From: Bacillus glycinifermentans
Lineage (GTDB): Bacteria; Bacillota; Bacilli; Bacillales; Bacillaceae
Direction of reading: 5' to 3'
DNA length: 64,000 bases
Assembly (NCBI RefSeq): GCF_001042475.2
Contig: NZ_LECW02000036.1
Coordinates: 58,456-122,455, forward strand
Numbering within the stretch: position 1 is the stretch's first letter; every line of letters starts with the position of its first letter. Positions 18,373 through 26,654 of this stretch are shown here, piece by piece. The notes under the pieces were generated by a model. It made no database searches, was not told the DNA's origin, and saw nothing but the letters and a program-made list of their open reading frames with translations. Position numbers and translations under genes: made by a program.

Positions 18373-18401
18373 ATTATATACCGTGACGATCTTTTAGTCA
18401 A
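18373..18401 (-). promoter_or_regulatory. SigA promoter of the metE leader
   Basis: On the minus strand TTGACT (18401-18396) and TATAAT (18378-18373) are 17 bp apart, a few bases upstream of the riboswitch. Confidence 0.8.
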
Positions 18402-18443
18402 AATAATTTTTGAATTCTTACAATTAAAAAGATTCTGCGTCAT

Positions 18444-18472
18444 AAAAAGGCTGCCGACAATGTCGGCAGCCC
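18444..18472 (-). terminator. Rho-independent terminator after isp
   Basis: GGCTGCCGAC and GTCGGCAGCC pair around a short loop and, on the minus strand, are followed by five T. Confidence 0.92.
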
Positions 18473-18482
18473 CCGGTTTCTT

Positions 18483-19436
18483 TTACAAGGAAAGAAGTTT
18501 TTTCTCGCCGGCCCTTTCAGCCAATATTTCAGGTGCGGATAAATATAAAAAGCCGTTTCCGATCAGCGCTTTTGAGTAATCGAGAGGAAGGGTTCTGCGG
18601 ATTAATTGGGCGTATAGTTCAGGCTCCGTCAGCTCCCGCTTGAATGCGTCTTCTTCGAAGGATTTGATCAAGGCGAGCGCGCCGCTTACGTGCGGAGTAG
18701 CCATAGACGTTCCGGTCAGCTTGCCGTATTGCCCATCCGGCAACGTCGACAAAATTTCTTCGCCGGGCGCAACCAGATCAATCTCTTTGTTGGCGTTTGA
18801 AAATTCCGACGATTCTCTCGCCAAAGACACAGATCCGACAGCGATCACTTCGTTGTATGCAGCAGGGTATGAATATTCCTCTGTTCGGTCGTTTCCATCG
18901 CCCTCGTTTCCGGCGGCGCAGACGACAAGAACTCCGCTTTTGACGGCGTTTTCGATCGCTTCTTTTAATTCCGGTTCATCAGACGGACCGCCGAGCGACA
19001 TTGAAATGATATCCGCTTTTTGCTCGACCGCGTAGTTGATCCCGTTGATGATCCATTCGTACTGGCCACTTCCGTCTTCACCGCCGAGAACCTTTACGAT
19101 TAAAAGGTTTGCCTCTGGCGCAACTCCGGAAATACCGCCGTTTTTATCATTGGCGGCAATCGTGCCCGCCACATGTGTGCCATGTCCATTATAGTCGCTG
19201 ATTTGATCTTCTTGTCCATCGTCATCGTCGGTGAAGTTTTTGCCTCCGATGATTCTGTCCGCTAAATCGGGATGATTGACGTCACAGCCCGTATCAAGCA
19301 CCGCGACGGTGACATCTTTTCCTTTAAAACCTTGTGACCACAGCTCCGGCGCCTTAATCGCATCGATTCCTTCCGGCAGTTCATTAACGTCCATAAACTT
19401 TTCGTCCGTCACATAAGGAATTAATCGCATTTGCAT
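18483..19436 (-). CDS. isp: Intracellular subtilisin-like serine protease
   Basis: A 317-residue protease of the intracellular subtilisin (ISP) group. The catalytic triad is Asp48 (VAVLDTGCD), His85 (GHGTHVAGT) and Ser244 (GTSMATPH), with oxyanion Asn177 (AAGNEGD). There is no signal peptide. The short N-terminal propeptide has the LIPY motif at residues 5-8, which in ISPs occupies the active site until it is clipped. It degrades cellular proteins in stationary phase and sporulation. The 250-bp region to its right is AT-rich and holds its unassigned promoter. Confidence 0.96.
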   Translation of the reverse strand: MQMRLIPYVTDEKFMDVNELPEGIDAIKAPELWSQGFKGKDVTVAVLDTGCDVNHPDLADRIIGGKNFTDDDDGQEDQISDYNGHGTHVAGTIAANDKNGGISGVAPEANLLIVKVLGGEDGSGQYEWIINGINYAVEQKADIISMSLGGPSDEPELKEAIENAVKSGVLVVCAAGNEGDGNDRTEEYSYPAAYNEVIAVGSVSLARESSEFSNANKEIDLVAPGEEILSTLPDGQYGKLTGTSMATPHVSGALALIKSFEEDAFKRELTEPELYAQLIRRTLPLDYSKALIGNGFLYLSAPEILAERAGEKKLLSL

Positions 19437-19686
19437 TTAAAAGCCCTCCCTGTTTTGTGCTACTTAAGATGGGTTACAAGGTTGCATGATACTATTGTAA
19501 AACATATATTTTGTTAAAAAAAGGTTCATTTGTATGAATTTTATGAAAAATCAAAAAATATAGATAAAAGAGAAAAGAAGTCGAATAATTGGGGAGTTTG
19601 CTGATTCCATGAACGAAAAGACCTATCTCGTCTCATATTAAGGCGGGCAAAAGGACATCCTATAATGAAAAAAGGGGGTGTTTTAT

Positions 19687-19842
19687 ATGAAGGAAAAAGC
19701 AGACCGCGAGCGGAATGTGCTGTCGATCAACGAAGCCGAATTTGTGCCGCATCCAAAGTTTGACGGGGAATATACGCTTTTGCTGCACGAAAACTATCAT
19801 TTTCTTTCACAGGAAGATATTCCGGACGGCAGTGGAAAATAG
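19687..19842 (+). CDS. Small hypothetical protein, 51 residues
   Basis: A short reading frame with a good ribosome site (AAAAAAGGGGGTG, seven to eight bases before the ATG) coding for a polar acidic protein that starts MKEKADRERNVLSINEAEF and ends DIPDGSGK. It has no membrane segment or cysteine. It stands alone between isp and the M-box leader. I do not recognise the family; codon use and the ribosome site support it as real. Confidence 0.6.
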   Translation: MKEKADRERNVLSINEAEFVPHPKFDGEYTLLLHENYHFLSQEDIPDGSGK

Positions 19843-19926
19843 CGGGCTTGGACGGCACACCTAACGATATTTTTGGCGAAAAAGGGAACTAACACATATA
19901 GATAAGAGATAAAGCCGTTTTAGTTA

Positions 19927-19955
19927 TTGACAGGCACTCTTTTTTTCTGTAATCT
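19927..19955 (+). promoter_or_regulatory. SigA-type promoter of the M-box leader
   Basis: TTGACA (19927-19932) and TAATCT (19950-19955), spacer 17 bp, just upstream of the aptamer. Confidence 0.65.
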
Positions 19956-19964
19956 CATTGTGTC

Positions 19965-20206
19965 CGGTAAATACAGCTCTTCGTTAGGTGAGGCTCCTGT
20001 ATGGAGATACGCTGCTGCCCAAAAATGTCCAAAGACGCCAATGGGTCAACAAGAATCATCGACATAAGGTGATTTTTAACGCAGCTGGCATGTTTGCCTA
20101 TGCCATACAGTGCTAAAGCTCTACGATTGAAGGCGTTAGGGTTTTATTATGTATGGCTTTTAACACCTTCATGCTCATGAAATAGGTGTTTTTTTATTTT
20201 TTGAGG
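19965..20206 (+). promoter_or_regulatory. M-box magnesium riboswitch (ykoK leader)
   Basis: The highly conserved M-box core is present: CTTCGTTAGGTGAGGCTCC, TATGGAGATACGCTGCTGCCC, then ATGTCCAAAGACGCCAATGG and GGTCAACAAGAATCATCGA, followed by TTTTAACGCAGCTGGC. A terminator hairpin (AACACCTTCATG with CATGAAATAGGTGTT) and a T run follow at 20168-20206. Magnesium binding should terminate transcription, so mgtE is expressed when Mg is low. Confidence 0.95.
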
Positions 20207-20254
20207 AAAGTAAAGAGCGTATTTTCCAATACAAAACCAACAGGAGGTGTGAGT

Positions 20255-20380
20255 ATGGATTCTCCCCATTCGAGGCGGTCTAAACATACGAGAAACATCA
20301 TCAATCACAAATCACTGATTCAATTTGAGGAGATCCTGATACCGCCGCACCTTCCGCTATGGCGATTACGGATCTCCTAA
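20255..20380 (+). CDS. Possible 41-residue leader peptide between M-box and mgtE
   Basis: An ATG seven bases after a strong AGGAGGTG opens a 41-codon frame (starts MDSPHSRRSKHTRN, ends LPLWRLRIS) that stops 19 bases before the mgtE ATG. The product is basic and Pro/Arg/His-rich at its ends. It lies after the riboswitch terminator and inside the mgtE mRNA. It may be a regulatory leader ORF or a true small protein; no homologue is recalled. Confidence 0.5.
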   Translation: MDSPHSRRSKHTRNIINHKSLIQFEEILIPPHLPLWRLRIS

Positions 20381-20399
20381 GAAGGAGGTACAGATTGCC

Positions 20400-21755
20400 A
20401 TGGTACAGAACATGACATATGATGAACTGATTTTACGAATTATCATTTTGCTGAGAGACGGGAAACGCAAAGAGTTTCAAAACGTGTTAGAAGAACTCCA
20501 GCCTTACGATATGGCGATTTTATTTAAAGAAATGCCTGAAAAGCACCGCGGACGGTATCTGTCTTTTTTAACGGTTGAAGACATTACCGATCTGATGGGC
20601 GAGCTCGAAAAAGAAGAACAGCTCATAGTGTTGAACAAAGTCGGTAAAGAAAAAGCGGCCCATGTCATGAACAAAATGGACAATGACGACCTCGCCGCGC
20701 TCCTGGAGGAAATGGAGCCGAAGCTTAAAGAACAGCTTCTGTTAAGCATGGAAGAAGAGGAGTCTGAAGCGGTCAAGGTGCTGATGAACTATCCGCCTGA
20801 AACAGCGGGAAGAATCATGACGAACCGCTTTGTATGGATTCCGCAGCACTATACGGTGCAAGAAGCCGTCGTAAAGCTGAAAAGCTTTGCGGAGATCGCA
20901 GAATCGATCAACTATTTATACGTCATTAATGAAGCAAAGCAGCTCGTCGGTGTATTATCGTACCGCGACCTGATTTTGGCCGAACCGGGTGAAAAGGTTC
21001 AGGATTTGATGTTTACGAGGGTCATCTCTGCCGAAGCCCTTCAAGATCAGGAAGAGGTTGCAAGGCTGATTGAACGCTACGACTTCCTTGCGATACCGGT
21101 TGTGGAAAAGGATCAGAAGCTCGTCGGGATCGTGACGGTCGACGACATTATCGACATCGTCATCCAGGAAGCGAATGAAGACTACGAAAAATTCGCCGCT
21201 TCGGGTAAAGCGATCACGTTTGATACGAAATCGTACGTCGCGGCATACCGCCGCTTGCCGTGGCTGATTCTGCTCTTGTTCATCGGTTTGATCTCCGGAA
21301 GCATTATGAGCTATTTTGAAGATACGCTTCAGCGGGTGGTCGCATTGGCATTTTTCATGCCGATGATCGCCGGGATGACCGGAAATACGGGCACTCAGTC
21401 ATTGGCTGTTGTCATCAGAGGCCTTTCTAAAGAAGAACTCAACAAGAAAACGATTTTCCGCTTAATTTTTCGCGAGCTGAGAACCGGGATCATCATCGGT
21501 TTAGTGTGCGCCGTTTTCATTACGGGAATCGCGATTGTCTGGCAAGGCAATTTGCTGCTCGGATTTGTCGTAGGAACATCGCTGTTTGCAACGCTTATCA
21601 TCGGAACGATGGCGGGAACGGTCGTGCCGATCATTCTGCACAAATGCAAAGTCGACCCTGCGATCGCATCAGGTCCGCTGATCACAACGCTGAATGACAT
21701 TTTGTCACTTTTGATTTACTTTGGCATTGCCACTGCTTTTATTCATGCTTTATAA
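20400..21755 (+). CDS. mgtE: Magnesium transporter MgtE
   Basis: A 451-residue Mg2+ channel. Order of parts: N-terminal superhelical MgtE-N domain (to about residue 130), two CBS domains (about 135-255, with GVLSYRDLILAEPGEKVQDL and GIVTVDDIIDIV), a connecting helix, then five membrane helices from residue 283. The pore signature PMIAGMTGNTGTQSLAVVIR is intact. Mg binding to the cytosolic domains closes the pore, and the M-box controls synthesis. A GGAGG site precedes the ATG. Equivalent to B. subtilis ykoK. Confidence 0.97.
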   Translation: MVQNMTYDELILRIIILLRDGKRKEFQNVLEELQPYDMAILFKEMPEKHRGRYLSFLTVEDITDLMGELEKEEQLIVLNKVGKEKAAHVMNKMDNDDLAALLEEMEPKLKEQLLLSMEEEESEAVKVLMNYPPETAGRIMTNRFVWIPQHYTVQEAVVKLKSFAEIAESINYLYVINEAKQLVGVLSYRDLILAEPGEKVQDLMFTRVISAEALQDQEEVARLIERYDFLAIPVVEKDQKLVGIVTVDDIIDIVIQEANEDYEKFAASGKAITFDTKSYVAAYRRLPWLILLLFIGLISGSIMSYFEDTLQRVVALAFFMPMIAGMTGNTGTQSLAVVIRGLSKEELNKKTIFRLIFRELRTGIIIGLVCAVFITGIAIVWQGNLLLGFVVGTSLFATLIIGTMAGTVVPIILHKCKVDPAIASGPLITTLNDILSLLIYFGIATAFIHAL

Positions 21756-21769
21756 CCTGTAAGCCCTCC

Positions 21770-21797
21770 TTTAAAGGAGGGTTTTTTGCTTGCCAGG
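21770..21797 (+). terminator. Rho-independent terminator after mgtE
   Basis: CCCTCCTT and AAGGAGGG pair around a 2-3 nt loop, followed by six T. Confidence 0.93.
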
Positions 21798-21845
21798 CGT
21801 TAAGAACATTTTATATATTTAGGCTTAGAGAAGGGGGATTGGGGC

Positions 21846-22238
21846 ATGCAAAAAATCGTCGCGGTTATGTTGTTCATGGCTTTTGCCATCATCTCCGGCT
21901 GCCAGGGTCAGAATGAAGATGAGGGGAAAGACCGGCGGCTTGCCGCCGCTGAAGACATGCTTGAGGCCATCATAGAAGACGATCTGCCGAAAATGAAACA
22001 GCTTTATGTCGAAGGTGCGGTTCCTTCGCCTGAAGAAGTTCTTAAAGCAAAAAGGAATTGGGGAATTTCCGGGCTTGATAAGGATGACTTTCAAATGTCT
22101 GAAGCAAGCATCCATGTGTTTCACGCTTCATATAAGGCGACAAACGGAGAGCCCGGAAAAATCGCGTTTCGCATCCGCAATGATCCAGACAAGGGCGTCA
22201 TGATAGACTACGTCGGGCATATAGCCGGCGAGCAGTAA
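21846..22238 (+). CDS. Predicted small lipoprotein
   Basis: A 130-residue protein with a lipoprotein signal ending IISGC (Cys19). The mature part is acidic and helical at first (AAAEDMLEAIIEDDLPKMKQLYVEG), then has strands with a FHASYKATNGEPGKIAFRI pattern, as in small NTF2/DUF-type lipoproteins. GAAGGGGG precedes the ATG. It lies between mgtE and the convergent tnrA. Function unknown. Confidence 0.8.
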   Translation: MQKIVAVMLFMAFAIISGCQGQNEDEGKDRRLAAAEDMLEAIIEDDLPKMKQLYVEGAVPSPEEVLKAKRNWGISGLDKDDFQMSEASIHVFHASYKATNGEPGKIAFRIRNDPDKGVMIDYVGHIAGEQ

Positions 22239-22257
22239 GGACGAATCGTGTGACGAA

Positions 22258-22590
22258 CTAACGGTTTCTGTATTTAAAATGGGCGTTAAGCTGCCCCTCG
22301 AGCATTTTTTTCCTCAGCTGCTGGTCGGTTTTTAAGCTCTGCTCTTTTTTGCGCATATCCTTGAGGATCTCCGCCGTCTGGACGCCGTCCTCGCGTTTGT
22401 TCGCAATATCCATCAGCCGTTCCACATCTGTAAAAGAATATTTTCTCGTACCCCTTGATGAGCGGTGCGGATAGATCAGTTTCCGTTCTTCGTAATAGCG
22501 GATCTGCCGCACAGATAAGCCCGTCAGCTCGCTAACGATGCCGATGGAAATCACTTTTTTATCCTTATAAGAAAGATCTTCGACTGCCAT
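22258..22590 (-). CDS. tnrA: Nitrogen-limitation transcription regulator TnrA (MerR family)
   Basis: A 110-residue MerR-type regulator that activates and represses nitrogen genes when glutamine is limiting. The winged helix ([25 protein letters not shown]) is followed by [21 protein letters not shown] and a C-terminal tail ([15 protein letters not shown]) that in TnrA binds feedback-inhibited glutamine synthetase. A perfect TnrA box lies upstream between it and ykzB-ykoL, consistent with autoregulation. Confidence 0.97.
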   Translation of the reverse strand: MAVEDLSYKDKKVISIGIVSELTGLSVRQIRYYEERKLIYPHRSSRGTRKYSFTDVERLMDIANKREDGVQTAEILKDMRKKEQSLKTDQQLRKKMLEGQLNAHFKYRNR

Positions 22591-22654
22591 TTTCTCACCC
22601 CTAAGATGACTTTTTTTGTATTATATAAGAAAATGCGATAAAAAAACTGCCATT

Positions 22655-22671
22655 TGTCAGAAAATCTAACA
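22655..22671. promoter_or_regulatory. TnrA operator
   Basis: The 17-bp sequence TGTCAGAAAATCTAACA matches the consensus TGTNANANNNTNTNACA at every fixed position. It lies between divergent tnrA and ykzB-ykoL and can serve both; both are TnrA-activated in B. subtilis. Confidence 0.85.
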
Positions 22672-22782
22672 CAGATTAAGGAATTTTTTAAAAACCACGG
22701 AAGAAAAGTTTACAGAAAGGATGCAGCCCGAAGATCACTCCTATATGCTTTAGCTATAGTGCTGATTAGGAGGAATATATTC

Positions 22783-22938
22783 ATGAAGGAACACAAAGCC
22801 GTCTCACTCGCTAAAGAAATCGTCGCATTGGACATCAAAAGGGATGAGCTGCTCGAGACTTTAATGAAGCTCGCCGGAAACGATGCATTTCCGCTTCTCA
22901 GGGCGGTGCAGAACAGTCTTTACAGGAAATCCTCTTAA
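22783..22938 (+). CDS. ykzB: Small protein YkzB
   Basis: A 51-residue protein (starts MKEHKAVSLAKEIVALDIKR) behind a TAGGAGG site seven bases before ATG 22783; the longer frame from 22654 has no ribosome site and would run through the TnrA box. Position between tnrA and ykoL matches B. subtilis ykzB, a TnrA-activated gene of unknown function. The product is amphipathic and helical. Confidence 0.8.
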   Translation: MKEHKAVSLAKEIVALDIKRDELLETLMKLAGNDAFPLLRAVQNSLYRKSS

Positions 22939-23043
22939 ACCCCTAAAGGAGGTGGGGGGCAATTTTAACACGATCTTCATATTGCCTTAACAAACAATGG
23001 GTATTCTTGACTTAAAGGATACACCAAAATGAAAGGAGAAGTC

Positions 23044-23223
23044 ATGAGTAAATTATTGAAACTTGCATTGGAAAAAGAACGGAACCACTATTCGGAAAAA
23101 TTGATGTCAATTGGTGTATATAATCGGGATCATGTACAGAGAATGACGATTTCGGAGCTCCGAAACGAATATTTTTATTTTTTTCGCAAAAATAAAGCCC
23201 CCTTTCAAAATAAGACGTTTTGA
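23044..23223 (+). CDS. ykoL: Small protein YkoL
   Basis: A 59-residue basic protein (starts MSKLLKLALEKERNHYSEKL). AAAGGAG precedes ATG 23044; the ATG at 23029 overlaps that site. The pattern of a basic helix, then SIGVYN and MTISELRNEYFYFF, recalls the FbpA/FbpB family of small Fur-regulated basic proteins, but no Fur box was identified and the relation is only suggestive. It is co-oriented with ykzB and probably TnrA-controlled. Confidence 0.78.
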   Translation: MSKLLKLALEKERNHYSEKLMSIGVYNRDHVQRMTISELRNEYFYFFRKNKAPFQNKTF

Positions 23224-23242
23224 AAAATGCGGGCTTCTTTTT
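23193..23242 (+). terminator. Terminator hairpin overlapping the ykoL 3' end
   Basis: AAGCCC and GGGCTT, with the inner pair TTTCAAAA/TTTTGAAA, form a long stem followed by CTTTTT. The left arm lies inside ykoL. Confidence 0.75.
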
Positions 23243-23397
23243 AATATGTTAAAAAAAATAAGAAGGAGTTTTCTTTCGTATAACGAAAATATAATACATA
23301 TTGAATAGAGGAAAGTACCGCTCTTTTTCCGGCTATATTTGTAAGGGTTTTCATTTTCCTGTATTCATTTAAGAAAATTGTATAAGAGGTAGATGAT

Positions 23398-23859
23398 ATG
23401 AGACTTTCGTTTAATGAGGAAGAAGTTCACCGCGCTATGTCATTGTACAAGGTTTTTGCCAGGGCTTTTAAAAGCATTTCGGAGCATAGTATACGGGACA
23501 GCAAAGAACATGGCTTTAACCCTACGGAATTTGCTGTATTGGAGCTTTTGTATACAAGGGGTGCCCAAAAGCTGCAGCAAATCGGTTCCAGGCTGCTCCT
23601 TGTAAGCGGGAACGTAACGTATGTGATCGACAAACTGGAGAAAAACGGTTTCATCAAACGAGAGCAGGATCCGAAGGATAAACGATCCGTTTACGCCAGC
23701 TTGACGGAAAAGGGCAAAACTTATCTTGACGAGATTTATCCGATCCACTCCTTGAGAATCGCGCGGGCGTTTTCGGGTCTGACAAAAGAAGAGCAGGAAC
23801 AGCTGATGGCTTTGCTCAAAAAAGCCGGAATTCACAGCCAGCACCTTTTGTTTCGCTGA
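23398..23859 (+). CDS. ykoM: MarR-family regulator YkoM
   Basis: A 153-residue winged-helix regulator. GFNPTEFAVLELLYTRG, GNVTYVIDKLEKNGFIKRE and DKRSVYASLTEKG are the MarR core and wing. It is similar to MhqR (53.8 kb in this window), including the HGxNPTEFAVLELLY segment, so the two are paralogues. The inducer is unknown. It sits convergent with ligD, separated by three bases. Confidence 0.88.
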   Translation: MRLSFNEEEVHRAMSLYKVFARAFKSISEHSIRDSKEHGFNPTEFAVLELLYTRGAQKLQQIGSRLLLVSGNVTYVIDKLEKNGFIKREQDPKDKRSVYASLTEKGKTYLDEIYPIHSLRIARAFSGLTKEEQEQLMALLKKAGIHSQHLLFR

Positions 23860-23862
23860 CCG

Positions 23863-25710
23863 TCAGCTTTCCGCCCGCCCGGTTTCTTTCAAGTGATCGA
23901 GAATCGCTTTGATCTGTTTATCCTGGGGCTGTCTGAAAAAATGTTCGAAAGGGCATCCTATTTCTTTTGTCCGTTTTACGACAGCCTCCATTGTAAAATC
24001 GGCGGGAGTCAGCTTTTCGCCGACTTCCTCCCAATAAAGCGGAGCTGCGACCGTGCCGAGCTCATTTCCCCTTGCGGAATACGGGCAGATGATCGTTTTG
24101 CCCGGCGCGTGCTGTACATAGTCGATATAAAGCTTTCCGCCCCTGTTTTTTATCAGCCGTTCTGTTGTAAACAGATCGGGAAAAAGCGATACGCAGTATG
24201 ATGCGGCAAAGCTTGTGAATATGCGGGTGTCTTCATACGTAAACGCGTTTTTTGAAATCGGTATATAAATTTGTATCCCTTTGTTGCCGGACAGCTTCGG
24301 AAAAGAAACGAGGCCGAGCTGTTCAAATAAACGGCGAAGCTCTTCCGCGGCGCGTACAGCCAGCGGAAATTCCGATTTCGACGGCGGATCAAGGTCGAAT
24401 ACGATTTCGGTCGGATTTTCGGAATCGACCGTTTGAAAAGGGATGTGAAATTCGAGCGCAAGCTGATTGGCAAGCCAATACAAAACAGAATAATCTCGGC
24501 AAACGATGTGTTCGTGCTCATCATCTTTGACGGATGTCACAAACTCCGGGGCGTAATCAGGCTTATTTTTTTGAAAAAAAGATTCTCCTCCCGCCCCGTG
24601 CGGATAGCGGATCACAGTAAGTGCGCGGTTTTCCAAAAAAGGGAGCAAAACATCGCCGATTTCGGTTATATAGCCGACATAATCGGCTTTCGTTTTGTTG
24701 CTTTCCGGAAAAATCACCTTGTCAAGGCTTGTCAGCTGCAATGACGGGTGCACATTTTTTGAATGAATCAGAAGCCGTGTATACGTACATTCCTCCCACG
24801 TCATATCAAATTCAAAAGAGACAAACGATACCTCGCGAAGGGTACCGAAATGAATCGTTAAATAATGCACAGTCAAACAAATGGAAGGATCGATGACGTA
24901 TTCTCCCGGTTTTGTTTCGGTTCCGTGTTCGGTTACGATGGCGAGGACGGCATTCCTTTCCTGTTCTCCGAGCCCGTGGGATACAGAACCCATTTCCCTG
25001 ATGTGTCCGCAGTCGGAAACAGCGATCGACATATAACCGTTTGCCTTGTTATACCCCGTCATAAAAACGGAGGCTCTTTTATAGTTTTTAAGTTTAAGCC
25101 ACTCGGCCGTCTTTTTATTTTCGAGCCACCGGCTGTCTTTTTTCTTCGCAACAATTCCTTCACCGTCAAACCTTTTGACCGAGCTCCAAAGCGAATCAAA
25201 ATCCGGCGTCTCCGGGATCAATTGAATCCGTTCATTTGAACGGGGATCGGGGGCCATCGGAAGTCCAAGGTTTTTAAGGAGGTCGGATAGCTTCTGCTTT
25301 CGCTCTGTATAGGGAAGGGATGTCATCGCTTTTCCTTTGCACGCGAGCAGATCAAAGGCGAGAAAATGGCACGGTTTTTTTTCGGCCGCTTTTTCGATCA
25401 GTTCCTGATTTTTCATCATGCCCCTTTTTTGCACGTACTCAAAGTTAGAACGAAAGGGGTTTGCTAAAGAGACGATTTCGCCGTCGAGTGTAAAAGGAAG
25501 GTGATCGTGAAGAGAGGTCAGCTTTCTTTTGGCAAATATCGCAATTTCCGGGAAAAGACCGTTCAGAGGCTGGCCGTTTCTGCTGATCAGGAAGACATCT
25601 GTCTTTGAAACCGTCAACAGCGCCCGGTAGCCGTCGTACTTTGTTTCATACCGCCACATTTCACCCGAAGGAGGCACGGACGTGAGAACGGGCTGCATTG
25701 TAATGGCCAT
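23863..25710 (-). CDS. ligD: Bacterial NHEJ ATP-dependent DNA ligase/polymerase LigD
   Basis: A 615-residue two-domain enzyme of non-homologous end joining, acting with Ku on double-strand breaks in spores and stationary cells. The ligase domain is N-terminal: adenylated Lys24 in YETKYDGYRALL, then FDGEGIVAKKKDSRW and WLKLKNYKRA. The C-terminal archaeo-eukaryotic primase-type polymerase domain has VIRYPHGAGG, VFDLDPP and KLSGNKGIQIYIP. There is no phosphoesterase domain, as in other Bacillus LigD. It lies three bases after ku and is cotranscribed. Confidence 0.96.
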   Translation of the reverse strand: MAITMQPVLTSVPPSGEMWRYETKYDGYRALLTVSKTDVFLISRNGQPLNGLFPEIAIFAKRKLTSLHDHLPFTLDGEIVSLANPFRSNFEYVQKRGMMKNQELIEKAAEKKPCHFLAFDLLACKGKAMTSLPYTERKQKLSDLLKNLGLPMAPDPRSNERIQLIPETPDFDSLWSSVKRFDGEGIVAKKKDSRWLENKKTAEWLKLKNYKRASVFMTGYNKANGYMSIAVSDCGHIREMGSVSHGLGEQERNAVLAIVTEHGTETKPGEYVIDPSICLTVHYLTIHFGTLREVSFVSFEFDMTWEECTYTRLLIHSKNVHPSLQLTSLDKVIFPESNKTKADYVGYITEIGDVLLPFLENRALTVIRYPHGAGGESFFQKNKPDYAPEFVTSVKDDEHEHIVCRDYSVLYWLANQLALEFHIPFQTVDSENPTEIVFDLDPPSKSEFPLAVRAAEELRRLFEQLGLVSFPKLSGNKGIQIYIPISKNAFTYEDTRIFTSFAASYCVSLFPDLFTTERLIKNRGGKLYIDYVQHAPGKTIICPYSARGNELGTVAAPLYWEEVGEKLTPADFTMEAVVKRTKEIGCPFEHFFRQPQDKQIKAILDHLKETGRAES

Positions 25711-25713
25711 CTG

Positions 25714-26577
25714 TTATTTCGCTTCGGAGGCTTTTTTGCGCGAGGTTTTTCGTTTTTTGTCCTCCGCTCCTTTCGGTTTTGCAGCTTCTTGTTTTTTCGG
25801 AGTTTTCGTCCGTTCGATGCTTGCCTGAAGGGCGCTGACGAGATCGATGACATCCTCCCGCGGAGCGGCGGCCGCACTTGGCGTGACGCCTTCGTTCTGA
25901 TCGATTTTTTCTTTGATTTTGTCCATGACCGCGATTCTGTAAGTGTCTTCGTATTGTTCAGGCGCAAATGAGGTCGTGAGCTCATCGATGAGCGAAATCG
26001 CCGTTTGCAGCTCTTTTTGGTTGACATCCGTTTCTTCGGGAACGCCGGGAACGTGGGCAGAGTTCCGTACTTCATCAGGATAGTGGATCGATTCCATTAA
26101 AATGCAGTTTTCGTATACGCGAAGGATGGCAAGCTGTTTCTTTGAGCGGATGGTGATGTGGGCGATTCCGATTTTTTCCGTTTTTCTCAGCGCTTCCCGA
26201 AGAAGGGTATACGCTTTTGTGCCGTTGTCTCCCGGTCCGACGAAATATGAACGGTTAAAGTAGATCGGATCGATTTCTTTTAATTGTACAAAGTCGACGA
26301 TTTCCACCGATTTTTCTTCCTGTTCTTCTTTAAGCTGTTTCAGTTCTACATCCGTTAATACGACATATTTGCCTTTTACATATTCGTATCCCTTGACGAT
26401 ATCCTCAGGGGCCACTTCTTCATGGCAGTTTGTGCATTTTTTTTCGTATTTGATCGGGGCGCGGCATTCTTTATGAAGCGAGCGCAATTTCACGTCTTTA
26501 TCTTCGGTCGCTGCAAACAGTTTCACCGGGATGTTGACAAGACCAAAGCTGATCGAGCCTTTCCACATCGTATGCAT
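25714..26577 (-). CDS. ku: NHEJ DNA end-binding protein Ku
   Basis: A 287-residue Ku homodimer subunit that rings DNA ends and recruits LigD. MWKGSISFGLVNIPVKLFAATED, LHKECRAPIKYEKKCTNC and KGKYVVLTDVELKQL are typical of the Ku core. The C-terminal tail is Lys-rich and of low complexity (KKQEAAKPKGAEDKKRKTS), as expected for DNA binding. ATG 26577, eight bases from AAGGAG, is preferred to GTG 26586, which is too close to that site. First gene of the ku-ligD operon. Confidence 0.95.
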   Translation of the reverse strand: MHTMWKGSISFGLVNIPVKLFAATEDKDVKLRSLHKECRAPIKYEKKCTNCHEEVAPEDIVKGYEYVKGKYVVLTDVELKQLKEEQEEKSVEIVDFVQLKEIDPIYFNRSYFVGPGDNGTKAYTLLREALRKTEKIGIAHITIRSKKQLAILRVYENCILMESIHYPDEVRNSAHVPGVPEETDVNQKELQTAISLIDELTTSFAPEQYEDTYRIAVMDKIKEKIDQNEGVTPSAAAAPREDVIDLVSALQASIERTKTPKKQEAAKPKGAEDKKRKTSRKKASEAK

Positions 26578-26654
26578 CGGTCCCACTCCTTTTTTCCTTA
26601 GTGATTCCTCGGAGAAGATTGTTTCATGAATAGTAACTTATGGATTCAAAACAA

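Noticed and set aside
22654..22782. Longer ykzB reading frame from 22654
   Set aside because: It runs across the TnrA operator and promoter region, while ATG 22783 has a strong ribosome site.
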